A stretch of 6,099 nucleotides of DNA from positions 1 through 6,099 of the forward strand of contig JBIKRY010000286.1 in assembly GCA_044348925.1 (NCBI GenBank), written 5' to 3'. Shown here one piece after another: positions 1-6,021 of the stretch. The notes beneath the pieces were generated by a model. The model ran no database searches, was not told the DNA's origin, and saw only the letters and a list, made by a program, of their open reading frames with translations. Numbering within the stretch: the stretch's first letter is position 1; each line of letters starts with the position of its first letter. A program made the translations under genes and the position numbers. The DNA comes from JAAFKA01 sp044348925. Lineage in GTDB: Bacteria > Bacteroidota > Bacteroidia > Cytophagales > Thermoflexibacteraceae.

Positions 1-1943
1 AAAGTAGTTAAGTAATATAATTTTTCGCCATCTTTTGACAAAATTCCATCAGATAATCTCGACGAATGTGCCGTTAAACGAACTTTGCGATATTCTAAGC
101 CTTTCCAAACTATTTCCAACGGCTTTATTACTTCCATTTCGTCTTTTTTATCTTTGTTTTTGTCTGCTTCGGTTTTGCCTTTTGCCTTCTCTGCTGTTTC
201 TTTGTCTTTTTCTTCTTGTTCTTTTAACAAAGCAAAATCTTCTTTACTCAACTTAAATCTGTCATAAGATTCCTGTGTAAAAAATAAGCCATATATATCA
301 CTTTCGCCACCCCAAGAAGCATGGTTTTTCATACCATTTTTGTCCGAAAACCACAACAACATTTTTCCGTCCATTGCCCATTTTGGAAACTCATCACTAT
401 AACCACTTTGTGTCAAATTTACAGGTTCAGACTTGCCATCGGCTGCAATTAAACCTATTTCGGGCATAAACATTTGTCCTTTTTTTGGAATAAATGAGGC
501 AATTAACCATTTGCTATCTGGTGACCAATTATAGGTTTGGTCGCCATCTGAATACGAATAATTGTAAGTTCCTGCCAAAACTATTCTTACTGCTTTTGTA
601 GCTAAGTTAATGATTTTCAGCGTTGTACGTTCTTCTAAATACGCAATTTCTTTGCCATCAGGCGAAAAATCTGGTTGAAATTCCTCTGCTTGTGTTGCAA
701 TTACTACTTCTTCTTGCAAAACTGTTGAGGCATAAAAATATTTTTCTTCCTTGCGAATTATCGAAGTTTTATACACATTCCAATTATTATTTCTTTCGGC
801 TGCATACACCAAACTTCTACCATCTGGACTAAAACTTACTGTTCTTTCTTGTTCGGGAGTGTTGGTAATTCGTTTGGTAATTCCCCCTTCCAAAGAACTT
901 ACAAAAACTTCACCTCTGAAAATAAAAGCCACTTCTTTACCATTGGAAGAAAGATTAAATTCTGTTGCACCGCCTGTAATTGGAACAATTTTTTCGATAT
1001 TTAATCTACTATCTGTAAAAGTTTGGACTGCAATTTTTTTAGGGCTTTCGCCTTCTTTTACGGTATAAATTTCACCATGCCAACTAAAACACAAAGTTCC
1101 ATTCGTAGCTTTTGACAAAAAACGAACAGGGTGTTTTGCAAATTTTGTAATTTGCGTAGCTTGCCCCCCTCCTACTGTAGTTTTCCACACATTAAAATCT
1201 CCACTTTGCTCACTCAAATAATAAATTTCGTTGTCATTTTGCCCAAAAACAGGATTACGGTCTTCGCCATTAAAACTCGAAATTTGCGTGTATTTTTGGC
1301 TTGCCATATCATATACCCAAATATCTCTCGTAACAGAAGATGTATGATGTTTTCGCCAATCATTTTCATAACCTTTCCAATCGTGGAACACTAATTTTGT
1401 GCCATTGCTATTATATTTTGCATATTCTGCTTGAAAATCTATAACCATTTTAGCATTTCCACCATTTACAGACACACTATATAATTGTGCCATTCGTGGA
1501 AACTGCACATTTGTAACGGTATTTCGTCTAGCACTTTGAAAAATAATTTGTTTGTCATCACTCGAAAAATCACTTGGCAAGTCGTTTGTCGAGTGAAAAG
1601 TCAATCTTTTTGCCTCGCCACCTATTGCAGGCATCACAAAAACATCAAAATTTCCATAACGGTCAGAAGCAAAAGCTATTTGCTTGCCATCATGCGACCA
1701 CACAGGCATATAGTCGTGTCCTTCGTGTAAGGTTAGCGGAATGGCAGTGCCACCCGTTGCGGGCATACGATATAAGTCGCCTTTGTAGCTAAAAACAATA
1801 GTTTGTCCATCAGGCGAAATGCTTGGATAACGAGTCCAAAGAGCATTATCTTGGGTGGTTTCTTTATTTTCTTGTGCATTTGCAATGTTACAAAACATCA
1901 AAAAAGATAAAAGAATAAGGTTTTGAAAAAGTGTTTTTTTCAT
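1..1943 (-). CDS. Tricorn protease homologue (S41 family), N-terminal propeller part, cut by the window edge
   Basis: The frame is open from an ATG at 1943 to the left edge, giving 647 residues with no stop. Residues 1-24 form a signal peptide (basic MKK, hydrophobic stretch, then NANAQ-like end at IANAQ). From about residue 36 there are repeated TolB/PD40 propeller blades: SISPDGQTIVFS, WSHDGKQIAFASDRYG, FSPDGRSLVYAAERN, FSPDGKEIAYLEE, WSPDSKWLIASF. Residues 572-602 are an unusual Lys/Glu-rich linker, after which propeller-like sequence resumes (ILSKDGEKLYYLT). Bacteroidota tricorn homologues run to roughly 1050-1100 residues, with PDZ and S41 Ser-protease domains at the C terminus; those parts lie outside the window, so the catalytic residues cannot be checked. 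By family, it would be a periplasmic peptidase trimming peptides fed through the propeller. It starts 47 bases after the muiA stop with no terminator between, so co-transcription is likely. The main alternative is a PD40-amidohydrolase fusion, which shares this kind of N terminus. Confidence 0.83.
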   Translation of the reverse strand, partial: MKKTLFQNLILLSFLMFCNIANAQENKETTQDNALWTRYPSISPDGQTIVFSYKGDLYRMPATGGTAIPLTLHEGHDYMPVWSHDGKQIAFASDRYGNFDVFVMPAIGGEAKRLTFHSTNDLPSDFSSDDKQIIFQSARRNTVTNVQFPRMAQLYSVSVNGGNAKMVIDFQAEYAKYNSNGTKLVFHDWKGYENDWRKHHTSSVTRDIWVYDMASQKYTQISSFNGEDRNPVFGQNDNEIYYLSEQSGDFNVWKTTVGGGQATQITKFAKHPVRFLSKATNGTLCFSWHGEIYTVKEGESPKKIAVQTFTDSRLNIEKIVPITGGATEFNLSSNGKEVAFIFRGEVFVSSLEGGITKRITNTPEQERTVSFSPDGRSLVYAAERNNNWNVYKTSIIRKEEKYFYASTVLQEEVVIATQAEEFQPDFSPDGKEIAYLEERTTLKIINLATKAVRIVLAGTYNYSYSDGDQTYNWSPDSKWLIASFIPKKGQMFMPEIGLIAADGKSEPVNLTQSGYSDEFPKWAMDGKMLLWFSDKNGMKNHASWGGESDIYGLFFTQESYDRFKLSKEDFALLKEQEEKDKETAEKAKGKTEADKNKDKKDEMEVIKPLEIVWKGLEYRKVRLTAHSSRLSDGILSKDGEKLYYLTT

Positions 1944-1990
1944 GGTTTTAAGTAGATTTTAAGTTAGTAATGTTTTTGCTTGTATAGATT

Positions 1991-3631
1991 TTATTTTTTA
2001 TATTGCCTTTGCATTTTTAGGCGTTGTAAATTTACTTTTTTATTTTTTGGGGATTTAATCGCATAACTTAGTTTGTAATTTTTTGCTTCGCCAGCAGCCA
2101 AATTTACTTTCCACGTCAATAAACCACTTTCTTTGTCCCAATTTGCTCCCGAAATCTCCAATACTTCGACCTCTATTTCGCTATTTCCCGACACAGGCAC
2201 TTGGTCTTTCAAATCTAATTGAATAGGCATTGCGTTGCTATTGCGAACAGTTAGTTCATAGGTAAAATTTTCGGTAACTGTACTACTCAAAAACTTTTTG
2301 CTACTAAATTCTTGTTTTTTGATTCTATTTACTATCACTTTTTTGTCCCTGCCCAGCGAAATTTCCAAAGTATCTGTAGCTTGTCGCAAATTTATGTAGG
2401 TTTTGCCCACATAACTATCTTTATAATAGACATTTGCCTCGCCTTCGATAAGATTTAGACTTTCCCAGCCCAAAATTTTGGCTAATAAAAATGCGTCTTT
2501 ATCTAACTTAGGTGTGCTAACATAGCTATAATTTGCTTGCAATTCGTAAGCATTTATTTCTACGGCGTATGCCCGATTGTCTGATGGAATATTGTATAAT
2601 TCTTTGATTTCAAATTCTGTACTCAATTCTGAAACCGCCACATCTGCCAAAGGAATGGTAGCACTGCGGGATATAGTTTGACTTTCGTTATCAGCAAAAT
2701 CTCCACCTATATTATTCATAGTCATATTACTTTGTTGTTGATATAGCATATTTTGATTATATCCATTGCTTTCAAAATCTAATTTCCAACTCGTTATATA
2801 AGGTGGCGTGGCATTTTGCATCACATCAGCAGTAGAAAGTTTCAGTTTTATTTTGTTCCAATCTATTCCCGAATTATTATATACATTGCCTTTATAAGTA
2901 AATTGAATAGGTTTGTCAATTCCTTTAGCACGCATATCATAGGCAGTTGACCAACCTGCGTCTTGAATTACATAACTCCATTTGGCTTGCGTAGTTTTGG
3001 CTTCTTTGGCAAGTACAATCAAACTAAGTTCAAAGGCAGGCGTTGCATCTTTGGCTTTTATTTTTTCTAATATTTTGCCTATTTTTTCTGCTTTTTGTTT
3101 TTGTTGGCTAATTTTTTTGTTTTGTTCGAGCAATTTGTCATTTACTTCTCTAATTCTATTGCGGTAATGGGTAGCAAAATTTTGTAATTCGAGAACCGAA
3201 ACTCCGTTATTGCTTCCTATTCTTTTCATATTTTCGTTAAGTAATATTTTTTCACTTTGCAATGCTTCTATTTCATTGTTTATTTTTTGGACTTCTTGTT
3301 CAAAATAATCTGCCGAATCTTCCAAAGTTATTCGCATTTTATTAGGTTTTAATCTTCCTTGATAATTTATTTCCCCAGAAATAGAAATAATTTTTACATC
3401 TTCTTCCAAATTAAAACTAATACTACTTGGATTGATAGAGGCAGGCAATCCCAAAAAACGAAAAGTATTTTGTCCTGCCACCAATTTTAGTTCGGTTTGG
3501 TGTTTTAGTTCAGCACCCGATAAGAAAACAGTAACTTCGTTAGGGCTACTTTCTATATTTGTTTCAAGGTTTTGGGCTTTGCTTGCTATAAAAATAAGCA
3601 AAAAGCAAAAAATTAAAAGTATATTTTTCAT
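1991..3631 (-). CDS. MuiA-family secreted protein (DUF4140/DUF4139)
   Basis: A complete 546-residue protein of the mucoidy-inhibitor MuiA family; the usual length is about 525-650. Residues 1-19 are a signal peptide ending SKA before Gln20, suiting signal peptidase I. Residues about 28-100 match the DUF4140 beta domain (EVTVFLSGAEL, FLGLPASINPSSI). Residues about 104-192 are a charged heptad-like coiled coil (EQEVQKINNEIEALQSEK, NKKISQQKQKAEKI). Residues about 217-535 are DUF4139, with the family signature WSYVIQDAGWSTAYDMRA and then NNSGIDWNKIKLKLSTADV. A stretch rich in Asn, Gln and Met (about 287-318) interrupts the domain. The molecular function of the family is not established; the name comes from suppression of mucoidy when expressed in a heterologous host. 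It is probably periplasmic or envelope associated. It is the first gene after the rpoZ terminator and leads into the tricorn homologue. I found no convincing TTTG / TAnnTTTG promoter in the 64 bases between that terminator and its start. Confidence 0.85.
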   Translation of the reverse strand: MKNILLIFCFLLIFIASKAQNLETNIESSPNEVTVFLSGAELKHQTELKLVAGQNTFRFLGLPASINPSSISFNLEEDVKIISISGEINYQGRLKPNKMRITLEDSADYFEQEVQKINNEIEALQSEKILLNENMKRIGSNNGVSVLELQNFATHYRNRIREVNDKLLEQNKKISQQKQKAEKIGKILEKIKAKDATPAFELSLIVLAKEAKTTQAKWSYVIQDAGWSTAYDMRAKGIDKPIQFTYKGNVYNNSGIDWNKIKLKLSTADVMQNATPPYITSWKLDFESNGYNQNMLYQQQSNMTMNNIGGDFADNESQTISRSATIPLADVAVSELSTEFEIKELYNIPSDNRAYAVEINAYELQANYSYVSTPKLDKDAFLLAKILGWESLNLIEGEANVYYKDSYVGKTYINLRQATDTLEISLGRDKKVIVNRIKKQEFSSKKFLSSTVTENFTYELTVRNSNAMPIQLDLKDQVPVSGNSEIEVEVLEISGANWDKESGLLTWKVNLAAGEAKNYKLSYAIKSPKNKKVNLQRLKMQRQYKK

Positions 3632-3695
3632 ACATTGGTTTGTTAAAATGGAAAAAGATAGGAATAAATTTAGCTATAGTTTGGCTAAAAAATGT

Positions 3696-3748
3696 AAAAA
3701 AAATGCCCCTTAAAAAAGCAATTTTTACAATTACCATTTAAAGGGGCA
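3696..3748 (-). terminator. Intrinsic terminator after rpoZ
   Basis: Read on the minus strand, TGCCCCTT (3748-3741) pairs perfectly with AAGGGGCA (3711-3704). After a T-T mismatch, three further A-T pairs can form inside. The hairpin is followed directly by eight T (plus-strand A run 3696-3703). The loop is long, about 29 bases, and can hold a weak inner stem. The plus strand has no T run after the hairpin, so it works in one direction only. It begins 22 bases past the rpoZ stop and separates bamD-rpoZ from muiA. Confidence 0.87.
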
Positions 3749-3769
3749 GTAATATCAGTATCTTTGTAG

Positions 3770-4120
3770 TTATTCTATAGCCAAAAGGTCATCATCAGAA
3801 CTTTCCGTTACTTGAATGTTTTTGCTACGTTGAAATGCAATTTTGCCTTCTATATACTCTTCCATTGCAATATTAGTAGGTTTTGGCATTCTTTCATAAT
3901 ATTTTGAAATCTCAATCTGCTCACGATTTTCAAATACTTCTTCCAAATTATCTACAGTGGAAGCAAAATCAGAAAGTTTATTGTTTAATTCTTCCTTAAT
4001 TTTGGTAGAAAGCTGACGAGAACGTTGAGCAATAATTACTACTGTTTCATACACATTTCCTGTTTGTTTTGATAATTCGGTAACATCTCTTGTCAGAATC
4101 GAAGGGCTTGGTGTTGCCAT
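3770..4120 (-). CDS. rpoZ: DNA-directed RNA polymerase omega subunit, Bacteroidota type
   Basis: A 116-residue cytoplasmic protein of the Rpb6/omega family. Omega binds the beta-prime subunit and helps core RNA polymerase assemble; in many bacteria it is part of a ppGpp site. The family core is at residues 21-52: GNVYETVVIIAQRSRQLS followed by KIKEELNNKLSDF, which aligns with the NRFDLVLVAARRARQ region of enterobacterial omega. The tail contains ERMPKPTNIAMEEYIEGKI (about 76-94), a conserved feature of Bacteroidota omega proteins, and an acidic end. The ATG at 4120 lies 32 bases after the bamD stop, with no hairpin or promoter-like motif between, so the two genes form one unit. A strong terminator follows directly. 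In many Bacteroidota the next gene is coaBC (dfp); here it is absent from this spot. Confidence 0.9.
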   Translation of the reverse strand: MATPSPSILTRDVTELSKQTGNVYETVVIIAQRSRQLSTKIKEELNNKLSDFASTVDNLEEVFENREQIEISKYYERMPKPTNIAMEEYIEGKIAFQRSKNIQVTESSDDDLLAIE

Positions 4121-4152
4121 AGTTATATTGAGTTTTAAATGTTTAACTGCTT

Positions 4153-4992
4153 TTAGTTTTGGGTTGCTGTACTTGGCGAAGTAGAAACTTCTTTCTTTTC
4201 GGCTGTTGCAATTCTTTGTAATTCTTTTTGTGTAGTGGCAAACATTACTTCGGCTTGTTTCAAATAGGTACTTTCTCCGTATTTGTCCACAAAATCTTGG
4301 TAATATTTGATAAATTGTTCGTATCTTTCTTTTTTCTTAAATTCGTAACTTTGTGTAGCCATATCATATTGTGCAGAAAGTCGCAAAAAAGATGCTTCCA
4401 TTTGCAAATCTGAATCAGGAAAATCTTTCTGGAAATTTTCAAAAGCAATAATAGCCGACTTAAATCTTTGCAATTTGTAATATAATTTTGCGGTATTAAA
4501 TGCTTTATCCTCTAATTTATTTCGCATTTCTTTGATAATATTTCCTGCTTGCAACGCATATTTGCTTTGTGAAAAACGGTTTAAAAAATCTTGAAATGCG
4601 TCTATAGCAGTATTGGTGCTACTTTGGTCTAAATAAATTGGTGGCGAATCTGCATACAACGAATAGGCATACATATAAAATGCTTCTTCGGCAAACTCAC
4701 TACGGTTATAGGTATCAAAAAAAGTTTTAAAATAATGTGAAGACAATAAATATTGCCCTTGTTGATAATTGCAATAAGCAAAATAAAACTGTGCTTTTTC
4801 TCCTTCGGGAGAGCCTTTGAGTATGGGTATTAATTCCTCTAACAAAATACCTGCTTTGCTAAAATCTCCACTTTCATAATATGCAACGGCAGCTTTATAA
4901 CGCACACGCCAATCACTATTTTTTACAATGCGTTGAAATTTGCAAGCTGTAAACAAAATAATGCAGACAAAGAATAAACTTATTTTTTTCAT
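4153..4992 (-). CDS. bamD: Outer membrane protein assembly factor BamD (lipoprotein)
   Basis: A 279-residue TPR lipoprotein. BamD sits on the inner face of the outer membrane, binds BamA and helps insert beta-barrel proteins. The start MKKISLFF leads to a lipobox LFTAC with Cys17 as the lipidated residue; Phe at -3 is less usual than Leu. The residues after Cys are KFQ, without the Lys-Asp/Glu run that marks surface-exposed Bacteroidota lipoproteins, which fits a periplasmic-facing position. TPR-like helical pairs follow: YKAAVAYYESGDFSKAGILL (about 33-52), AQFYFAYCNYQQGQYLLSSH (67-86), the Bacteroidota BamD signature SLYADSPPIYLDQ (about 111-123) and FNTAKLYYKLQRFKSAIIAF (about 155-174). The C terminus is Lys- and Ser/Thr-rich. 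A GTG at 4998 would add two residues; I prefer the ATG at 4992 because MKK directly precedes the hydrophobic stretch and the GTG overlaps a candidate promoter box. It is followed closely by rpoZ, a pairing common in Bacteroidota. Confidence 0.92.
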   Translation of the reverse strand: MKKISLFFVCIILFTACKFQRIVKNSDWRVRYKAAVAYYESGDFSKAGILLEELIPILKGSPEGEKAQFYFAYCNYQQGQYLLSSHYFKTFFDTYNRSEFAEEAFYMYAYSLYADSPPIYLDQSSTNTAIDAFQDFLNRFSQSKYALQAGNIIKEMRNKLEDKAFNTAKLYYKLQRFKSAIIAFENFQKDFPDSDLQMEASFLRLSAQYDMATQSYEFKKKERYEQFIKYYQDFVDKYGESTYLKQAEVMFATTQKELQRIATAEKKEVSTSPSTATQN

Positions 4993-4997
4993 AAGCA

Positions 4998-5028
4998 CAA
5001 AATTAACAGTTTATTTGTGCAATAAAAA
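4998..5028 (-). promoter_or_regulatory. Candidate bamD-rpoZ promoter of Bacteroidota type
   Basis: On the minus strand TAATTTTG (5005-4998) matches the Bacteroidota -7 element TAnnTTTG exactly. Nineteen bases upstream is TTTT (5028-5025), one mismatch from the -33 element TTTG. The expected start of transcription falls about five bases past the -7 box, at or within a base or two of the bamD ATG (4992). A second weaker candidate, TATTTTTA preceded by TTTT twenty bases upstream, lies about 25 bases farther from the gene and would give a normal leader. The background is very AT-rich, so a chance match is possible. Confidence 0.4.
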
Positions 5029-5066
5029 TACTTTTGCAGTTTTTAACACGAAAATTATATAATTTG

Positions 5067-5093
5067 TGTGGCAATATAAGCAAAATTGCCACA
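5067..5093 (-). terminator. Perfect 9-bp hairpin after terD, possible terminator
   Basis: TGTGGCAAT (5067-5075) and ATTGCCACA (5085-5093) are perfect inverted repeats around a 9-base loop. On the minus strand the hairpin starts 48 bases after the terD stop and is followed by the AT-only palindrome at 5052-5065, then TTTT, not by a clean T run. It may be a weak terminator, a 3' end stabiliser of the terD message, or an operator upstream of bamD. The position suits a transcript end; the poor T tract is the reason for low confidence. Confidence 0.45.
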
Positions 5094-5140
5094 AACATAG
5101 ATACAGTCGAAGTATTTGCACTAAAATTTTGCTATTCTTA

Positions 5141-5707
5141 CTACACTACATACCTATCTACATAACTTCCCAAGCCGATAGTAGTGCCAATACCTGTGGC
5201 TTTAAAGTGCCATTCGTTCTCGATACGTTGCAATTTGCCAAATTCTACTTCGGTATAGCGTGGAAATTCCTCGTCCAAATCAAATAAAAGTAGTTCTTTT
5301 TGCGTTTCTACATCTACAATTCGAATATATGCTTCGTGCAAATGCCCAAAATTATGTCGACGAGATTCTGCCTCATAAATGCTTACTACGATTAATATTT
5401 CCTCGATTTCTTGTGGAATAAGGGCTAAGTTGGCTAAAATCATTTCATCATCGCCATCACCCACGCCTGTACGATTGTCGCCTGTATGTACTAAAGAACC
5501 GTCTGGAGATTTTAGGTTATTAAAAAAGATAAAATAATCTTTATTTGGCGTTTTTCCATGCACGTTAAGCATAAAAATAGAGGCATCTAAATCTAATGGA
5601 TTGCCACTTTTAATTTCCCAACCTAAACCAATCATAATTTTTTTGAGTGCAGGGGCTTTCTTTATCAGATTGACCACTTCCCCTTTTTTGAGAGATACAA
5701 TAGACAT
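5141..5707 (-). CDS. TerD family calcium-binding stress protein
   Basis: A complete 188-residue protein, the usual length for a single TerD domain. The start MSIVSLKKGEVVNL matches the family N terminus, so the ATG at 5707 is secure. Family motifs are present in order: GLGWE (27-31), DLDASIFML (39-47), the Asp-rich calcium-binding segment GDNRTGVGDGDDE (76-88), NFGHLHEAYIRI (119-130), and the C-terminal GKLQRIENEWHFKATGIG (157-174) ending in GLGSYVDRYV. No signal peptide or membrane segment is seen, so it is cytoplasmic. TerD proteins bind calcium and belong to tellurite, phage and general stress systems, usually in clusters with TerB, TerC or several TerD paralogues. Here no other Ter gene lies downstream; the upstream gene is not visible. 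A lone TerD is not evidence for tellurite resistance. It lies 148 bases upstream of bamD and has a hairpin after it, so it is probably a separate transcript. Confidence 0.94.
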   Translation of the reverse strand: MSIVSLKKGEVVNLIKKAPALKKIMIGLGWEIKSGNPLDLDASIFMLNVHGKTPNKDYFIFFNNLKSPDGSLVHTGDNRTGVGDGDDEMILANLALIPQEIEEILIVVSIYEAESRRHNFGHLHEAYIRIVDVETQKELLLFDLDEEFPRYTEVEFGKLQRIENEWHFKATGIGTTIGLGSYVDRYVV

Positions 5708-5751
5708 TTGCGAATGAGGTTATAAAGGTAAAAATTCTGTTTTGTGTATGT

Positions 5752-5789
5752 TTTGCATATTGCTGAGGCATATACTACATATTTGCATA
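5752..5789. repeat. Two direct copies of TTTGCATA upstream of terD
   Basis: TTTGCATA occurs at 5752-5759 and 5782-5789, exactly 30 bases apart, about three helical turns. A further GCATAT-like core lies between them at 5769-5774. They sit 45-82 bases upstream of the terD ATG, between it and the candidate promoter. This could be a regulator site, but such words are common in AT-rich DNA. Confidence 0.3.
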
Positions 5790-5800
5790 CATACCTACTA

Positions 5801-5830
5801 AAAATATACTTTTATAAACAAACAAACAAG
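5801..5830 (-). promoter_or_regulatory. Weak candidate terD promoter
   Basis: On the minus strand TTG at 5829-5827 is followed after 18 bases by TATATTTT (5808-5801), one mismatch from the Bacteroidota -7 element TAnnTTTG. Transcription from here would give a leader of roughly 90 bases before the terD ATG. The -33 side overlaps three and a half AAAC units (TTTG on the minus strand, 5816-5829), so several alternative spacings exist. Confidence 0.28.
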
Positions 5831-5877
5831 GTAGGAAATAAATGTGTATTTTTCAAATAAATTACTTATTTTAAATT

Positions 5878-5915
5878 TTATTTGTCATTCTAAACTTCTG
5901 AACAATGACAGATAA
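5878..5915. repeat. 12-bp inverted repeat with 14-base loop
   Basis: TTATTTGTCATT (5878-5889) faces AATGACAGATAA (5904-5915): 11 of 12 positions are complementary, and the exception is a G-U pair if transcribed on the plus strand. Neither side has a T run, so it is not a standard terminator. The arms recall the GTCATTCT start of short dispersed repeats seen in many Bacteroidota, but the likeness is short. Confidence 0.5.
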
Positions 5916-5940
5916 CACTCTACTGATGTTTTTATCAAAT

Positions 5941-5955
5941 TGGTAGCTACTACCA
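5941..5955. repeat. Short perfect dyad TGGTAG-CTA-CTACCA
   Basis: Six-base arms around a 3-base centre form a perfect inverted repeat. It lies 12 bases beyond the T-tract end of the terminator at 5967-6005 and could be a protein-binding dyad or a small hairpin in an extended 3' end. No known operator is recognised. Confidence 0.35.
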
Positions 5956-5966
5956 CATAAATAACC

Positions 5967-6005
5967 AAAAAATTATCCCTAAAAGATTGCCAAGCCTCTT
6001 AGGGA
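5967..6005 (-). terminator. Intrinsic terminator of an upstream minus-strand gene
   Basis: TCCCTAAGAG (6005-5996 on the minus strand) pairs with CTTTTAGGGA (5985-5976), ten positions with one mismatch and a 10-base loop. It is followed on the minus strand by TAA and then six T (plus-strand A run 5967-5972). The plus strand shows no T run after the hairpin. This implies that a minus-strand gene ends just to the right, in keeping with the partial frame at 6022-6099. Confidence 0.68.
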
Positions 6006-6021
6006 AAGGGAAACACTATTA

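Larger units (their letters stand above)
5708..6021. other. Non-coding spacer upstream of terD
   Basis: No credible gene is seen on either strand. The stretch is very AT-rich and holds, in minus-strand order, the terminator at 6005-5967, a 6-bp dyad at 5941-5955, a 12-bp imperfect inverted repeat at 5878-5915, a short AAAC repeat with a candidate promoter at 5801-5830, and two copies of TTTGCATA thirty bases apart close to the terD start. The spacer thus seems to combine the 3' end of an upstream minus-strand gene with the control region of terD. Confidence 0.6.

Noticed and set aside
35..256. Plus-strand open frame with a Leu/Phe-rich, membrane-like peptide
   Set aside because: It is the complement of the Lys/Glu-rich linker of the tricorn homologue, which has clear family similarity on the minus strand.
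751..1730. Several plus-strand open frames of 81-105 residues
   Set aside because: All lie opposite the continuous PD40 propeller reading frame and show no recognisable domain.
1944..1990. Terminator or promoter between muiA and the tricorn homologue
   Set aside because: The 47 bases hold no stem and no TAnnTTTG-like box, so readthrough is the simpler view.
3432..3713. Plus-strand open frame of 93 residues running into the rpoZ terminator
   Set aside because: It overlaps the muiA signal peptide region in antisense, and its end lies in the A run and stem of the minus-strand terminator; no family likeness.
4228..4448. Short open frames on both strands inside bamD
   Set aside because: They are out-of-frame shadows of the BamD TPR region.
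4993..4998. GTG start for bamD, two codons upstream
   Set aside because: ATG at 4992 gives the standard MKK signal start, and the GTG overlaps the candidate -7 promoter element.
5066..5287. Plus-strand open frame of 73 residues over the terD 3' end
   Set aside because: It is antisense to the conserved TerD C terminus and starts inside the hairpin at 5067-5093.
5141..5707. Reading terD as a tellurite-resistance operon
   Set aside because: No TerB, TerC, TerE or TerZ gene is visible; one TerD domain alone does not support that claim.
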